The translations under genes were made by a program, and so were the position numbers. A stretch of 64,000 nucleotides of DNA. Source: Marinilabiliales bacterium (GTDB lineage Bacteria; Bacteroidota; Bacteroidia; Bacteroidales; SZUA-534). Positions 8,901 through 16,215 of the stretch are shown here, in pieces. Location: contig DOTG01000008.1 of assembly GCA_003512955.1 (NCBI GenBank), positions 1-64,000 on the forward strand, written 5' to 3'. The notes beneath the pieces were generated by a model. The model worked only from the letters and a program-made list of their open reading frames with translations, ran no database searches and had not been told where the DNA came from. The first letter of the stretch is position 1. Every line of letters begins with the position of its first letter.

Positions 8901-11303
8901 TGTACCAGTGGTAACCCATCTCTTTCTGATACCATATCAGTGAATGTTGGTGGAGTGCTGCCGGTATCTGTAAGCATAGCCGCCGACGACACATCGGTAT
9001 GCAGCGGGACGGGGGTGACATTTACGGCCACACCAATAAACGGGGGCAATGCAGGCTACCAGTGGTTTGTGAACGGTACCGCAGCAGGGGCAGACAGCCC
9101 GGTATTCAGCTATGCCCCAGCCAACGGCGACATAGTTTCAGTAGAAATGACCTCGGATATGGTGTGTGCCGCAGGGAACCCGGCGGTATCCAACGGGATC
9201 GGCATGGAGGTAACCGGGACGCTTCCGGTATCGGTGGCAATTGCAGCCGACCATACCGCAGTCTGTAACGGTGCCCAGGTAACCTTTACGGCCACCCCGA
9301 CCAACGGAGGTGCCACTTCCTGCCAATGGTTTGTCAATAATACCGAAGCTGGGACCGACAGCCCCGAATTTGTTTACACGCCGGCCGACGGCGACATGGT
9401 CCACGTGGTGGCAACGAGCAGCCTTGCCTGTACCAGTGGCAACCCGGCACATTCTGATACCATACAGGTATCTGTAGGCGAAGTAATGCCGGTATCCGTA
9501 AGTATATCAGCAGACAACACGGCAGTATGTAGCGGTACGGAGGTAAACTTCACGGCAACGCCCGTAAATGGCGGGACGCCATCCTACCAGTGGTATGTGG
9601 ACGGAGTGGCAGCAGGGACGGACAGCCCGGCCTTCAGCTATGCCCCACAGGACGGCGATAAGGTACATGTGAGGCTGACATCGGGGATTGCCTGCACAAG
9701 CGGCAACCCGGCACAATCGGATACTATACCGGTGAGTGTTGGCGAAGTGCTGCCGGTATCGGTAAACATAGCCGCCGATAACACCTCGGTTTGCAGCGGC
9801 ACACCTGTTACCTTTACAGCAACACCTGTAAACGGGGGCAGCCCAAGTTACCAATGGTCAGTTAATGGTTCGGCAATTGGTTCAAGTTCACAAAATTTTA
9901 TATATACACCAATAAACGGTGATGTTGTGAATGTGGAAATGACTTCCGACTTGAACTGTACGACAAATAATCCGGCCTTGTCAAATACAATTGTACCAGA
10001 AGTTATTGAACCGCTACCGGTATCGGTAACTATCGATGCCGATACCAATATGGTGTGCAGTGGTACAGAGGTTACCTTGGTTGCGACCCCAGTGAACGGG
10101 GGCGAACCGGCCTACCAGTGGAATGTGAACGGAAAGTTAGCAGGATACAATATGACTACATATACTTATGCCCCAGTAGATGGCGATGAGGTTTATGTAC
10201 AGATGATATCGAGTTTGAGTTGTACCAGCAACAACCCGGCACAGTCGAACATTGAAACATTCACAGTATCTGCTCCTTTAAATGTCGCAATTACATTATT
10301 AGCGAACGATACATCGGTTTGCGATGGAACATCTGTTACATTAACAACTGAATCAATAAATGGGGGCAATGCAAAATATAAATGGTTCGTAAATGGAATT
10401 GCAACGGGTAGCAATCTGCCGGAATACACGTATGTTCCGGTTGACGGTGATGAAGTTGAAGTTGAATTGACCTCTGATTTAGAGTGTACCACACAAAATC
10501 CGGCGATGTCGAACATCGTGATGCTCACCGTAATAGAAAATCTGCCAGTATCAGTAAATATTGAAACTGACAGTACATCAATTTGCCAGGGTGCTTTAGC
10601 AACAGTTACAGCAACTGCTGTAAATGCAGGAAATCCTGTCTTTCAGTGGTATGTTAATAACTTTCCTGAAGGGACAGGTAATGAAGTTGTATCATACAAT
10701 CCTTCCAACGGGGATCAGGTAAAAGTTAAAGTCACCTCCGATTTGGTATGTACGACAAACAATCCGGCAGAGTCGGGCATCATTGAATTCTATGTGGAAG
10801 ATTATCCAAATGTAACATGGGAAGTTGGGAACGACACTGTTTTGTGTATCGGTGACAATGGTTTTGAAATAACAGGGGCACAGCCGGAGGGCGGGATTTA
10901 TTCCGGTGCCGGCGTGGCGGGCGGAATATTTGACCCATTAGTAGCTGGTGTAGGCACCTACGAAATTGTTTACACCTACGCGACATCCCTGGGGTGCACC
11001 AATCAGGCATCTGCCACATTCACGGTCGATTCCTGTACCAGGGTATCATCGGTAAAACTTGAAAATAGGGTGGCTGTTTATCCGAACCCGGCCAGTGATG
11101 TGCTTTATGTTGCCATTAACGGCGGAGCTGCCGTCAAAGTAGTAAGGTTGGTATCGCTGCTTGGAAATACGGTGATGGAAGTTAAAACGGCCCCGGATGA
11201 AAAAATGGTGAAACTGCCCTTAAGCGGATTGAGCCAGGCCTTTTATTTTGTTGAAATTATGTTTGAAGAAGGCATGTTAATAAAACAGGTTGTTGTTAAA
11301 TAG
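5931..11303 (+). CDS. Surface protein with 15 tandem Ig-like repeats and T9SS tail
   Basis: A 1,790-residue exported protein. A signal peptide ends near STAQQQ (~27). Residues ~35-300 form an unassigned beta-rich domain (FEFDIDLLDTD, FELASVQVGVLL, GGTLTASIVSGTSTL) that may be cohesin-like. Residues ~306-1625 are 15 tandem repeats of ~88 aa with the pattern VCSGTxVxFTATPVNGG, YQWxVNG, YxPxDGDxVxVxMTS, CTSxNPAxS. Each repeat has two Cys that probably form the Ig-fold disulfide. One further beta domain (~1626-1700, GGIYSGAGVAGGIFDP) precedes a T9SS type A sorting domain (YPNPASDVLY to the end). The architecture is that of a long stalk or adhesin exported by T9SS and fixed to the cell surface. 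It follows the dockerin-bearing gene by 47 bp, and a strong terminator lies at 11382. The ligand is unknown. Confidence 0.88.
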   Translation: MENLLNRFRNTSVLLLLLCVAVISTAQQQVSPTAPKTQSGYQLAIQNVIQVSDSIFEFDIDLLDTDATQDFELASVQVGVLLNSSICSGGTLTASIVSGTSTLNASQVPASISIINTLSGYPGQSLIKTASKVPPGANNGTIIAKTGNGNCITRIRVVGSVPFDSDSTANMVFIADTVHNPLYATRVAQYISGINTQHTVTPAVNALVLENPLLNPFIPAAYNVTGNGSYCQGAIGIEIGLNGSESNVVYTLYKNGIAQVPTVSGTGSAISFGLQLNGTYTVTGISNSGTNTYMIDTASVIELSMTTPSVSIATDNTNVCSGTSITLTASPVNGGTPSYQWYLNGIATGTNIDTFSHTPTNGDSVYVVMTSGLVCTTTNPVQSNSAKFIVNPVSVATVSITTDQTSVCSGATVTFTATPVNGGIPTYQWYKNGASIGSSNSTFSYVPMDGDKIYVEMTSSIACTSFNPTSSDTITMQVNPIQEPSVTITASNNSICSGTPASLTAMPGNGGAASYQWYVNGLMVGVDSSVYAFNPNHGDSVYVVMTSDLSCTTTNPVQSNKIGFSVADVVAASVTISADNTEVCSGTVVNFTATPVNGGIQTYQWYVNGTASGTGIEVFSYTPTNGDQVKVVMASSLACTSNSPATSNTLAMQVTQIPSPAVSVTASSNPVCSGTEVTLTATPIDGGTPVYQWYLNGTAVGTGAGTYSYTPAEADEIYVSMTTSLGCSNGSPVQSNVNVIALTNSYVASVSITADNNPYCAGGQVKLTATPGNGGAASYQWFLNGSPVGLDTNIYVYSPTNGDEVYAESVSDLVCAIGNPAVSSILTLMETAVLPVSVSIAADNTSVCSGTQVNFTATPVNGGSSSYQWFVNGSAAGTDSPVFNYTPIDGDTVAVEMTSNMQCTSNNPALSNIQAVSVTQTLPVYVSMSADDTSVCSGTQVNFTATTVNGGTPIYQWFVNGTAAGTDSPTFSYIPVDGDKINISVLSNLTCTSGNPSLSDTISVNVGGVLPVSVSIAADDTSVCSGTGVTFTATPINGGNAGYQWFVNGTAAGADSPVFSYAPANGDIVSVEMTSDMVCAAGNPAVSNGIGMEVTGTLPVSVAIAADHTAVCNGAQVTFTATPTNGGATSCQWFVNNTEAGTDSPEFVYTPADGDMVHVVATSSLACTSGNPAHSDTIQVSVGEVMPVSVSISADNTAVCSGTEVNFTATPVNGGTPSYQWYVDGVAAGTDSPAFSYAPQDGDKVHVRLTSGIACTSGNPAQSDTIPVSVGEVLPVSVNIAADNTSVCSGTPVTFTATPVNGGSPSYQWSVNGSAIGSSSQNFIYTPINGDVVNVEMTSDLNCTTNNPALSNTIVPEVIEPLPVSVTIDADTNMVCSGTEVTLVATPVNGGEPAYQWNVNGKLAGYNMTTYTYAPVDGDEVYVQMISSLSCTSNNPAQSNIETFTVSAPLNVAITLLANDTSVCDGTSVTLTTESINGGNAKYKWFVNGIATGSNLPEYTYVPVDGDEVEVELTSDLECTTQNPAMSNIVMLTVIENLPVSVNIETDSTSICQGALATVTATAVNAGNPVFQWYVNNFPEGTGNEVVSYNPSNGDQVKVKVTSDLVCTTNNPAESGIIEFYVEDYPNVTWEVGNDTVLCIGDNGFEITGAQPEGGIYSGAGVAGGIFDPLVAGVGTYEIVYTYATSLGCTNQASATFTVDSCTRVSSVKLENRVAVYPNPASDVLYVAINGGAAVKVVRLVSLLGNTVMEVKTAPDEKMVKLPLSGLSQAFYFVEIMFEEGMLIKQVVVK
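6847..10805 (+). repeat. Tandem array of 15 ~264-bp coding repeats
   Basis: Fifteen in-frame copies of a ~264-bp unit (about 88 codons) lie head to tail inside the 1,790-aa gene. Divergence is uneven. Units 7, 8, 9 and 11 share nearly identical stretches such as CAGTGGTTTGTGAACGG and GCAGCAGGGACAGACAGCCC (near 8540, 8800, 9065 and, less exactly, 9600). Units 1-6 and 13-15 are much more diverged. The central units are also visibly richer in G and C at third positions. Confidence 0.9.
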
Positions 11304-11381
11304 AAGGAAGAGTGATTGTTTTGCCTGAACGTTAAGATATGGATGTATAGGTAATCTTTTGGACAGGTAGTTTTTCACTCA

Positions 11382-11409
11382 GGGGGCACATTCTGTGCTC
11401 CCTTTTTTT
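11382..11409 (+). terminator. Intrinsic terminator after the Ig-repeat gene
   Basis: GGGGGCACA - TTC - TGTGCTCCC forms a 9-bp stem (one G-T pair) followed by seven T, about 80 bp after the stop at 11303. It should end the two-gene transcript that starts before 3343. The following 180 bp to 11590 hold nothing I can identify. Confidence 0.85.
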
Positions 11410-11590
11410 ACATGTTAATGCGATGACAGGATGAATTTACGTATATACTATTATTTTCAGATATTTTATTAAAACAATCCGAATTTTTGTGCAAGTGCCA
11501 AATTGATTGATGTTTATTGGGGTAAATCCAACTAACGGAACTGATTTGCTTTTAAGTGTAATGTTATTGTGCAATTTGGGTTGATGCGAA

Positions 11591-12757
11591 TTACATTCCT
11601 GGTAACCGGGGGATTAATTTGAGTTTGCTCCACCGGGCATATTTTCCCCAGCCCAATTTCATCCAATGTCCAACAATAGGGAGGGGTATAATAATGGCTT
11701 TTGTGTAATTTCGCAGAATAAAAGCAGCTCCCTTTCCGGTATCCATCACACAAATAATGCTTAGGTGTTTTTGATACCCCTTTCTTTTGGATGAACCTTT
11801 TTCCGTTTCAATAATATTGAAGGCTGCAATTTTAGCCATTGCTTCAGCTAAATGCCCTTGTTTAGCCCTCCAATCAGGGCCTTCAATTGCGGCGGTATCA
11901 CCAATGGCATATACATTTTTGGTTCCTTTTACCAAACAGGTATCATCAATCTGGATAAAATTGGCTTCCGAAAGCGGCAAATCCGAATCTTTCAGCGCAG
12001 CGTGTCCGGTAGCACCCGGAATGAACATAATTAAATCTGCATTTAAAGTTGATTGATCTTCAAATTGGATTTGGTTTGGGGCAAATCCAACAATCTTTTT
12101 TCCAATACGGGTTTGTATGTTGTACTGATTAAACATCTTGTCCAGCATTTTTAACGACGATGGTCCCATTTTGGCTCCGGGCTGTTCCATTGGAGCAAAA
12201 AAGGTTAGTTCAAAATTTTCCCTGAGTTTCTTTTCTTTCAAGTAATGATGCACATTGAAAATGAGTTCAAATGCTGGACCCCCTCTTACTGCTGATTTAT
12301 CAGAAGGGTTTCCTCCAAAACCCATCGCAATTTTGCCATTTCCTTTGCTTAATAATTCATCCAATTGTTTGCCAATAGCCATAGAACCCTCTGGATTGCC
12401 ACAGATTGAGAGGGTATGTTCATGTCCCTGTGGTTTCATCTTATGAGCTCCAAGGGCAACTATTAAATAATCATAGGAATAATTCTGATGGTCCCCAAAA
12501 ACCATTTGCTTTTGGCTGTCAATCTTTTGTATTGTATCGATACTGAGATTGAAACGATGTTTTCTTTGAAGCTTTAGTAATGATATTTTTGCCTGCTCAA
12601 AAGTTTTTTTGTGAGTAGGTATCCAAATAGAGATTGGGTAAAGAAATAAATAGTCGCGGTCGGATACTACTGTTACTTCGAATTGCCTGTTTTTTTGTAG
12701 AGAAATGGCCGCCTCAATGCCAGCAAAACCACCACCCAGAATCAATATTTTTTTCAT
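11591..12757 (-). CDS. FAD-dependent oxidoreductase, sulfide:quinone reductase-like
   Basis: A 388-residue flavoprotein of the two-dinucleotide-binding-fold family (SQR, flavocytochrome c sulfide dehydrogenase, NDH-2). The N-terminus has the FAD-binding Rossmann motif ILGGGFAGIEAA (residues 6-17). The second FAD motif YAIGDTAAIEG is at ~283-293. SQR-like features are Cys119 (LSICGNPEG), Cys336 (SIICVMDTGKGA) and the segment GGPAFELIFNVHHYL (~159-172). SQRs usually carry a further Cys just before the GPA(Y/F)E segment; here it reads AVRGGPAFE, so that residue is missing. There is no signal peptide. The C-terminus has amphipathic and hydrophobic stretches that could bind the inner membrane surface. 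The likely role is electron transfer to quinone, with sulfide as a possible donor. It lies 221 bp downstream of the thioredoxin cassette, beyond a terminator, so it is probably transcribed separately. Confidence 0.75.
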   Translation of the reverse strand: MKKILILGGGFAGIEAAISLQKNRQFEVTVVSDRDYLFLYPISIWIPTHKKTFEQAKISLLKLQRKHRFNLSIDTIQKIDSQKQMVFGDHQNYSYDYLIVALGAHKMKPQGHEHTLSICGNPEGSMAIGKQLDELLSKGNGKIAMGFGGNPSDKSAVRGGPAFELIFNVHHYLKEKKLRENFELTFFAPMEQPGAKMGPSSLKMLDKMFNQYNIQTRIGKKIVGFAPNQIQFEDQSTLNADLIMFIPGATGHAALKDSDLPLSEANFIQIDDTCLVKGTKNVYAIGDTAAIEGPDWRAKQGHLAEAMAKIAAFNIIETEKGSSKRKGYQKHLSIICVMDTGKGAAFILRNYTKAIIIPLPIVGHWMKLGWGKYARWSKLKLIPRLPGM

Positions 12758-12942
12758 TGCTTAACAATTTATTTTACCGAAAAATTATTGAAATCAATAT
12801 TCTTTTGAACTAAACCATTTTGGTTAAAACATAAAATTACCTATTACATTCCTGCATCGGTTGCACCCTGAGCGATAGTGGATAAACACTATGATTTTTA
12901 TCGGTTAACAGTGGTTTTAAAAAAGCAGATACAGATAAATTA

Positions 12943-12971
12943 AAAAAGCCACCCGTTTATGAATGGCTTTT
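12943..12971 (-). terminator. Intrinsic terminator after the thioredoxin lipoprotein gene
   Basis: On the - strand AAAAGCCATTC and GGGTGGCTTTT pair over about 11 bp (two G-T pairs) around a 6-nt loop and run into TTTTTT. It begins 8 bp after the stop of the lipoprotein gene at 12979, closing the redox cassette. Confidence 0.8.
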
Positions 12972-12978
12972 CAGGCGT

Positions 12979-13506
12979 TTATTTTTTCTTATCCAAAAGG
13001 AATTCATCAATAATCCCTTTGAACATTTTTTTGGTCTCCTCGGGAGTTTGTGCAATACCGGCACTCATTTGGGGTTGTCCAACCATTGGGCAATGTAAAA
13101 AAGCTGGAATGCTCTGTATTCCAAAAGCACCGGCCAGTTCCCGTTCTTGTTCGGTGTTTATTTTGTAAACATAAATCTGGCCTTTGTATTCACCGGCCAA
13201 CTCTTCTAAGATAGGGCCGGCAATTTTACAGGGGCGGCACCAATCGGCATAAAAATCAATAATGCAAGGTTTGTCGCCTTTATAAACCCATTTGTCAGGG
13301 TTTTTTTCGTAATCCCATACTTTTTCCAGGAACTGGGCTTTGGTCAAATGGATGGCTTTTACTGCTTCATCGCCGCTTTTGTTCTCGGCGGGTTGTTTGG
13401 TCTCAGTTTTTTTGTTTGATTTATCATCGTTGCCGGCTTTCCCGTTGGTACACGCCATGCTCGAAAGTAATGCGGTAGAAAATAATACCAATAAAATATT
13501 TTTCAT
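12979..13506 (-). CDS. Thioredoxin-fold lipoprotein (WCRPC)
   Basis: A 175-residue periplasmic thioredoxin. The N-terminus is a lipoprotein signal (LLSSMAC, lipid-anchored Cys19), followed by a Lys/Glu/Asn-rich linker (~20-50). The thioredoxin domain covers ~55-172, with FYADWCRPCK (active Cys90 and Cys93) and the cis-proline motif SIPAF. The CRPC dipeptide and the tethering suggest an envelope disulfide reductase or isomerase facing the periplasm. It is the last of three genes reading from 14062: thioredoxin, ferredoxin, this gene. A terminator follows directly. The partner that supplies electrons is not visible, although the adjacent ferredoxin is suggestive. Confidence 0.88.
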   Translation of the reverse strand: MKNILLVLFSTALLSSMACTNGKAGNDDKSNKKTETKQPAENKSGDEAVKAIHLTKAQFLEKVWDYEKNPDKWVYKGDKPCIIDFYADWCRPCKIAGPILEELAGEYKGQIYVYKINTEQERELAGAFGIQSIPAFLHCPMVGQPQMSAGIAQTPEETKKMFKGIIDEFLLDKKK

Positions 13507-13544
13507 TTTTCTGATTTTTTATTTGAAACTAATTTGCGAAAACA

Positions 13545-13745
13545 CTAGCTACTTTGTTCGGCCATTGAGAAAGCCCCGTAAGCACAATAGCGGGCACATT
13601 TGCCACAATGGGTACATTTTTCTTCATCAATAATAGGTGCATTAAACGGGGAGTCTTGCGAGATTGCTCCAACGGGGCAAACCCGCATAATCGGGCACCA
13701 ATGGTTCTGGGGACAACGGTTTTGCTCAATAATTACTCTTTTCAT
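13545..13745 (-). CDS. Small 4Fe-4S ferredoxin-like protein with seven cysteines
   Basis: A 66-residue soluble iron-sulfur protein. The C-terminal half has a standard motif CTHCGKCARYC (Cys44, 47, 50, 54). The N-terminal half has CPQNHWCPIMRVCP (Cys11, 17, 23), with x5 spacing instead of x2 and only three cysteines. A classic 2[4Fe-4S] ferredoxin has eight. One cluster is well supported (Cys44/47/50 with Cys23 as distal ligand). The second would need a non-cysteine ligand (His15 is available), be a 3Fe cluster, or be absent. It lies between two thioredoxin genes, which suggests a role in thiol or electron transfer. Confidence 0.82.
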   Translation of the reverse strand: MKRVIIEQNRCPQNHWCPIMRVCPVGAISQDSPFNAPIIDEEKCTHCGKCARYCAYGAFSMAEQSS

Positions 13746-13762
13746 TTCAATTCTTGCTTTTA

Positions 13763-14062
13763 TTAATTTAAATAATGTTTCAATGTAGCTATTAGTTGCG
13801 ATGCTTGCATTACCCCTGAAGTCTGCCAGGCTTTTTCGCCATTTTTAAAAAGCATCATGGTGGGGATACTTCTGATTTGAAGTTGGGCTGATAGGGCAGG
13901 ATTCTTGTCGGTATCAATTTTAATAATCCGGATTTGATCGCCTAATTGATCTTTTACCTGTTTTAAAATAGGAGGCATCATCCTACATGGCGCACACCAC
14001 TCGGCATAAAAGTCGATTAAAACAGGAACTTCGCTTTTAATCAGATTTTGAAATTCAGTCAT
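13763..14062 (-). CDS. Thioredoxin (WCAPC)
   Basis: A ~99-residue cytosolic thioredoxin starting MTEFQNLIKS. The active site is FYAEWCAPCRM (Cys23, Cys26), with cis-proline motif SIPTM and the glycine-rich end FKNGEKAWQTSG. The CAPC dipeptide differs from the usual CGPC and occurs in some bacterial thioredoxins. I chose the ATG at 14062. A longer frame from a TTG at 14092 would add ten residues with no homology sense. It is the first gene of the three-gene redox cassette (18 bp to the ferredoxin gene). Confidence 0.88.
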   Translation of the reverse strand: MTEFQNLIKSEVPVLIDFYAEWCAPCRMMPPILKQVKDQLGDQIRIIKIDTDKNPALSAQLQIRSIPTMMLFKNGEKAWQTSGVMQASQLIATLKHYLN

Positions 14063-14312
14063 ACGCTGCAATTTTTTTTCACATATTAACAAATTTTATG
14101 CCACAAATAGACATATCTAAATAATTAAATATGTAAACGAAAATCCAAAGAAGCTTTTGGGTTGCAGGATGGAGAAATGGAAGGCAACTTGATGTTTCCA
14201 TTTTCTACCATTCCCTATTGATTCTGAATGTGAAATTTGAAATCAAAATCCAAAATCTGGTATCATCCGATGGAGATTATTTTACCATCACAGATGCTGA
14301 AGGTCTTATTTT

Positions 14313-14720
14313 TTAAGGCAGACGGGTTCCCTTTGCAGCCCACCAGGGAATGGCTTCCAACCTTAGCCGACCGGATTTTACGGCAGGGTCCTCACTTGCA
14401 ATTGTCATGGCTTCGGCAGTTGTTTCTACATCAAAAACTAATATTCCACGATAGTCGCCACCATCCTCAAATGGGCCGGCCACGACCAGTTTTCCGCTAT
14501 CTGCCATTTTTTGAATGTGTTCCATGTGCCCTTTTTGGATGGCTGCCACAGTGGCAGAATCCTGGTTACGCTCTGGCCCAGCCATCAATAAGCAAAAGAT
14601 GTAGCGTTTCATTATGTATGTTGTGTCACCTTCGGTCATGGCAAACTCACGGTTGGTTTGGCTAAAACTTTGTGAGGCAATTAAAATAAGCCCTAAAAAT
14701 GCAAGGAATGATTTTTTCAT
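14313..14720 (-). CDS. Exported YciI-like protein
   Basis: A 135-residue protein with a signal peptide (MKKSFLAFLGLILIASQSFSQ) and a YCII-related ferredoxin-like fold. Family-typical features are the MAGPERNQD segment, HMEHIQKMADSGKLVVAGPF, the GILVFDVETTAEA stretch and the DPAVKSGRLRLEAIPW end. YciI family members bind small molecules or act as minor lyases or chlorohydrolases; no substrate is indicated here. Secretion to the periplasm is a variation seen in Bacteroidota. Upstream lies a perfect 10-bp inverted repeat (14748-14774). Confidence 0.8.
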   Translation of the reverse strand: MKKSFLAFLGLILIASQSFSQTNREFAMTEGDTTYIMKRYIFCLLMAGPERNQDSATVAAIQKGHMEHIQKMADSGKLVVAGPFEDGGDYRGILVFDVETTAEAMTIASEDPAVKSGRLRLEAIPWWAAKGTRLP

Positions 14721-14747
14721 AAACAGGAAGATTTAATGTACAGGGAA

Positions 14748-14774
14748 TGAACATTTTGTTAAAGAAAATGTTCA
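14748..14774 (-). promoter_or_regulatory. Perfect 10-bp inverted repeat upstream of the YciI-like gene
   Basis: TGAACATTTT (14748-14757) and AAAATGTTCA (14765-14774) are exact inverted copies with 7 nt between them. The repeat is 27 bp upstream of the ATG at 14720 and abuts the serpin terminator. It could be an operator or a second transcript-end hairpin. No regulator gene is adjacent. Confidence 0.35.
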
Positions 14775-14801
14775 AAAAAAAACCCGGATGTGTGATCCGG
14801 G
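14774..14801 (-). terminator. Intrinsic terminator of the serpin gene
   Basis: On the - strand CCCGGAT - CACAC - ATCCGGG is a perfect 7-bp GC-rich stem followed by nine T. It begins 26 bp past the serpin stop codon at 14827. Confidence 0.92.
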
Positions 14802-14826
14802 AAACAATTAGTAAGGAAAGAAATTT

Positions 14827-16056
14827 TTATTCTTCATATACCGGACAGGCTACTTTGCCAATAAACAAAATACTTGCTGAGGGTTGATGGTAAATAGTAA
14901 AAATAAATGGATGGTTTGCCATAAATGTTGGTTTTTCTGGCCCAACTGAAGTCCATTCAAATTCAACAATGGTGGCCGCGGCAGCTTCACTGCCGGTTTC
15001 GTTTACTTCAATAAATGCCTTGTGCATCACACGACTGATAAAAATTTGCACATCGGTAATGTTCGAAAAATCAGCTTCATCAGCATTAAATGCTTTTAAA
15101 AGACCTAAAGCTTGCAGTTCATCGTTAATAAGCTTGGTGCCATATACGTATTTGAATTTTGGTAAGCTTAATTCAACTTCCTGATAGGTCATTTCATTGT
15201 TCCATTTTTTCCAGTTATCAAGGGTCAATTGTTCCAATAATCCATCGATACCTAAGGTATCATTGGGTAACAGACCAATCATGCAATAATTACTGTCGGC
15301 GTAGGGAAGCGAAATCATTTTGCCATATTCATTTGAAAGATAGCGGAAGGTGCTTTTTTGCCGCATGAAAGTAGTGGTAATATTCTCACTATTTTCTTTG
15401 GTGAAGGTCATTTCCTGGTTTTCTTCCTCATCGAACTGGTATTTCCAATCGGCTTTAAAATAAATAGCATTTATTAAATACATGATGGCATCGGGCGAAA
15501 TGGCATCGAGCATATCCTGAATCCTGTCGTGGGTTTTTTCCTCAATCCAGTTATTGATAACATCTACCGATGCAGGATCAGTAAAATCAAGTGCACTTAC
15601 CTGGGCATCAAAGTATTCAGCCACCAAATTTTTATAAGTTTCTTTTATGGGAGCACCTTCGCGTTGCCAAAGGGAATTGGCTACTTCAAGTGTGATGCCG
15701 TTGTTTGCCGGCGATATGTCGCTATACAACGATTTCATTGCTAAAAGGATGGCTGTATCTGCCTGATTTTGCCAGCCTAAAAGAGTGTTAAATTCATCAC
15801 GTGTTTCATTGGCAGCCCCTGTTCCCGCCATTCCAAGAGCATAATACATGCTCATAGGTGAAATGAAAATGTTTTTATCAGTTTCTTCGTTCAATACAAT
15901 TTCGCGGAAAATATCCATCGAAAAGCTGTTGTTCTGCTCTGCAATAGCCGACTTTAATACTGGATTGGCAGGAATCTCTTTTTTTGGGTTCACATCTTCG
16001 GTGGAACAACTAATTATAAAAAGAGGAGCAAGGAGGGTAAAAAATAGGTTTTTCAT
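14827..16056 (-). CDS. Serpin-family protease inhibitor lipoprotein
   Basis: A 409-residue serpin. The N-terminus is a lipoprotein signal (LFIISC, Cys17), so the inhibitor is probably membrane-anchored. The serpin core covers ~40-407: NIFISPMSMYYALGMAGTGA, IMYLINAIYFKADW, the breach motif FIEVNETGSEAAAAT and the C-terminal signature FMANHPFIFTIYHQPSASILFIGKV. The hinge GSEAAAAT is rich in small residues, as needed for loop insertion, so it is probably inhibitory. Counting from the hinge by analogy with alpha-1-antitrypsin puts P1-P1' at about Thr-Ser in FEWTSVGP, which suggests a non-trypsin target, but alignment could shift this by a residue. It stands alone between two terminators. It may guard the cell surface against host or competitor proteases. 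Confidence 0.92.
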   Translation of the reverse strand: MKNLFFTLLAPLFIISCSTEDVNPKKEIPANPVLKSAIAEQNNSFSMDIFREIVLNEETDKNIFISPMSMYYALGMAGTGAANETRDEFNTLLGWQNQADTAILLAMKSLYSDISPANNGITLEVANSLWQREGAPIKETYKNLVAEYFDAQVSALDFTDPASVDVINNWIEEKTHDRIQDMLDAISPDAIMYLINAIYFKADWKYQFDEEENQEMTFTKENSENITTTFMRQKSTFRYLSNEYGKMISLPYADSNYCMIGLLPNDTLGIDGLLEQLTLDNWKKWNNEMTYQEVELSLPKFKYVYGTKLINDELQALGLLKAFNADEADFSNITDVQIFISRVMHKAFIEVNETGSEAAAATIVEFEWTSVGPEKPTFMANHPFIFTIYHQPSASILFIGKVACPVYEE

Positions 16057-16122
16057 AACATACGGGTTTAATTCAACTTTAATAGATAGGATGAGTCCTA
16101 AAAAGGTTGCTTATCAAAACAA

Positions 16123-16196
16123 AAAAACTGCACGGATTTTCATTTTTGAGTTCTCCTTCTTAGGGATTCCTCCAGATGAGCATCCGTGCAGTTTTT
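16123..16196 (-). terminator. Long-loop terminator after the giant T9SS gene
   Basis: AAAAACTGCACGGAT (16123-16137) and ATCCGTGCAGTTTTT (16182-16196) form a perfect 15-bp stem with a 44-nt loop, about 20 bp past the stop of the giant gene. On the - strand the distal arm ends in seven T. The loop includes CTCATCTGGAGGAATCCC and GGAGAACTC, which may pair further. Confidence 0.75.
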
Positions 16197-16215
16197 AGAA
16201 ATTACTACTGCCTAA

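Noticed and set aside
9110..9854. Antisense frames of 75-115 codons across the Ig-repeat array
   Set aside because: They recur because the sense-strand repeat recurs and the region is GC-rich. The encoded peptides have no family features.
6847..10805. Tandem repeats considered as a CRISPR-like array
   Set aside because: The unit is 264 bp, codes in frame throughout and has no unique spacers.
14063..14092. Upstream TTG start for the thioredoxin gene
   Set aside because: It would add ten residues outside the thioredoxin fold; the ATG at 14062 gives the normal length.
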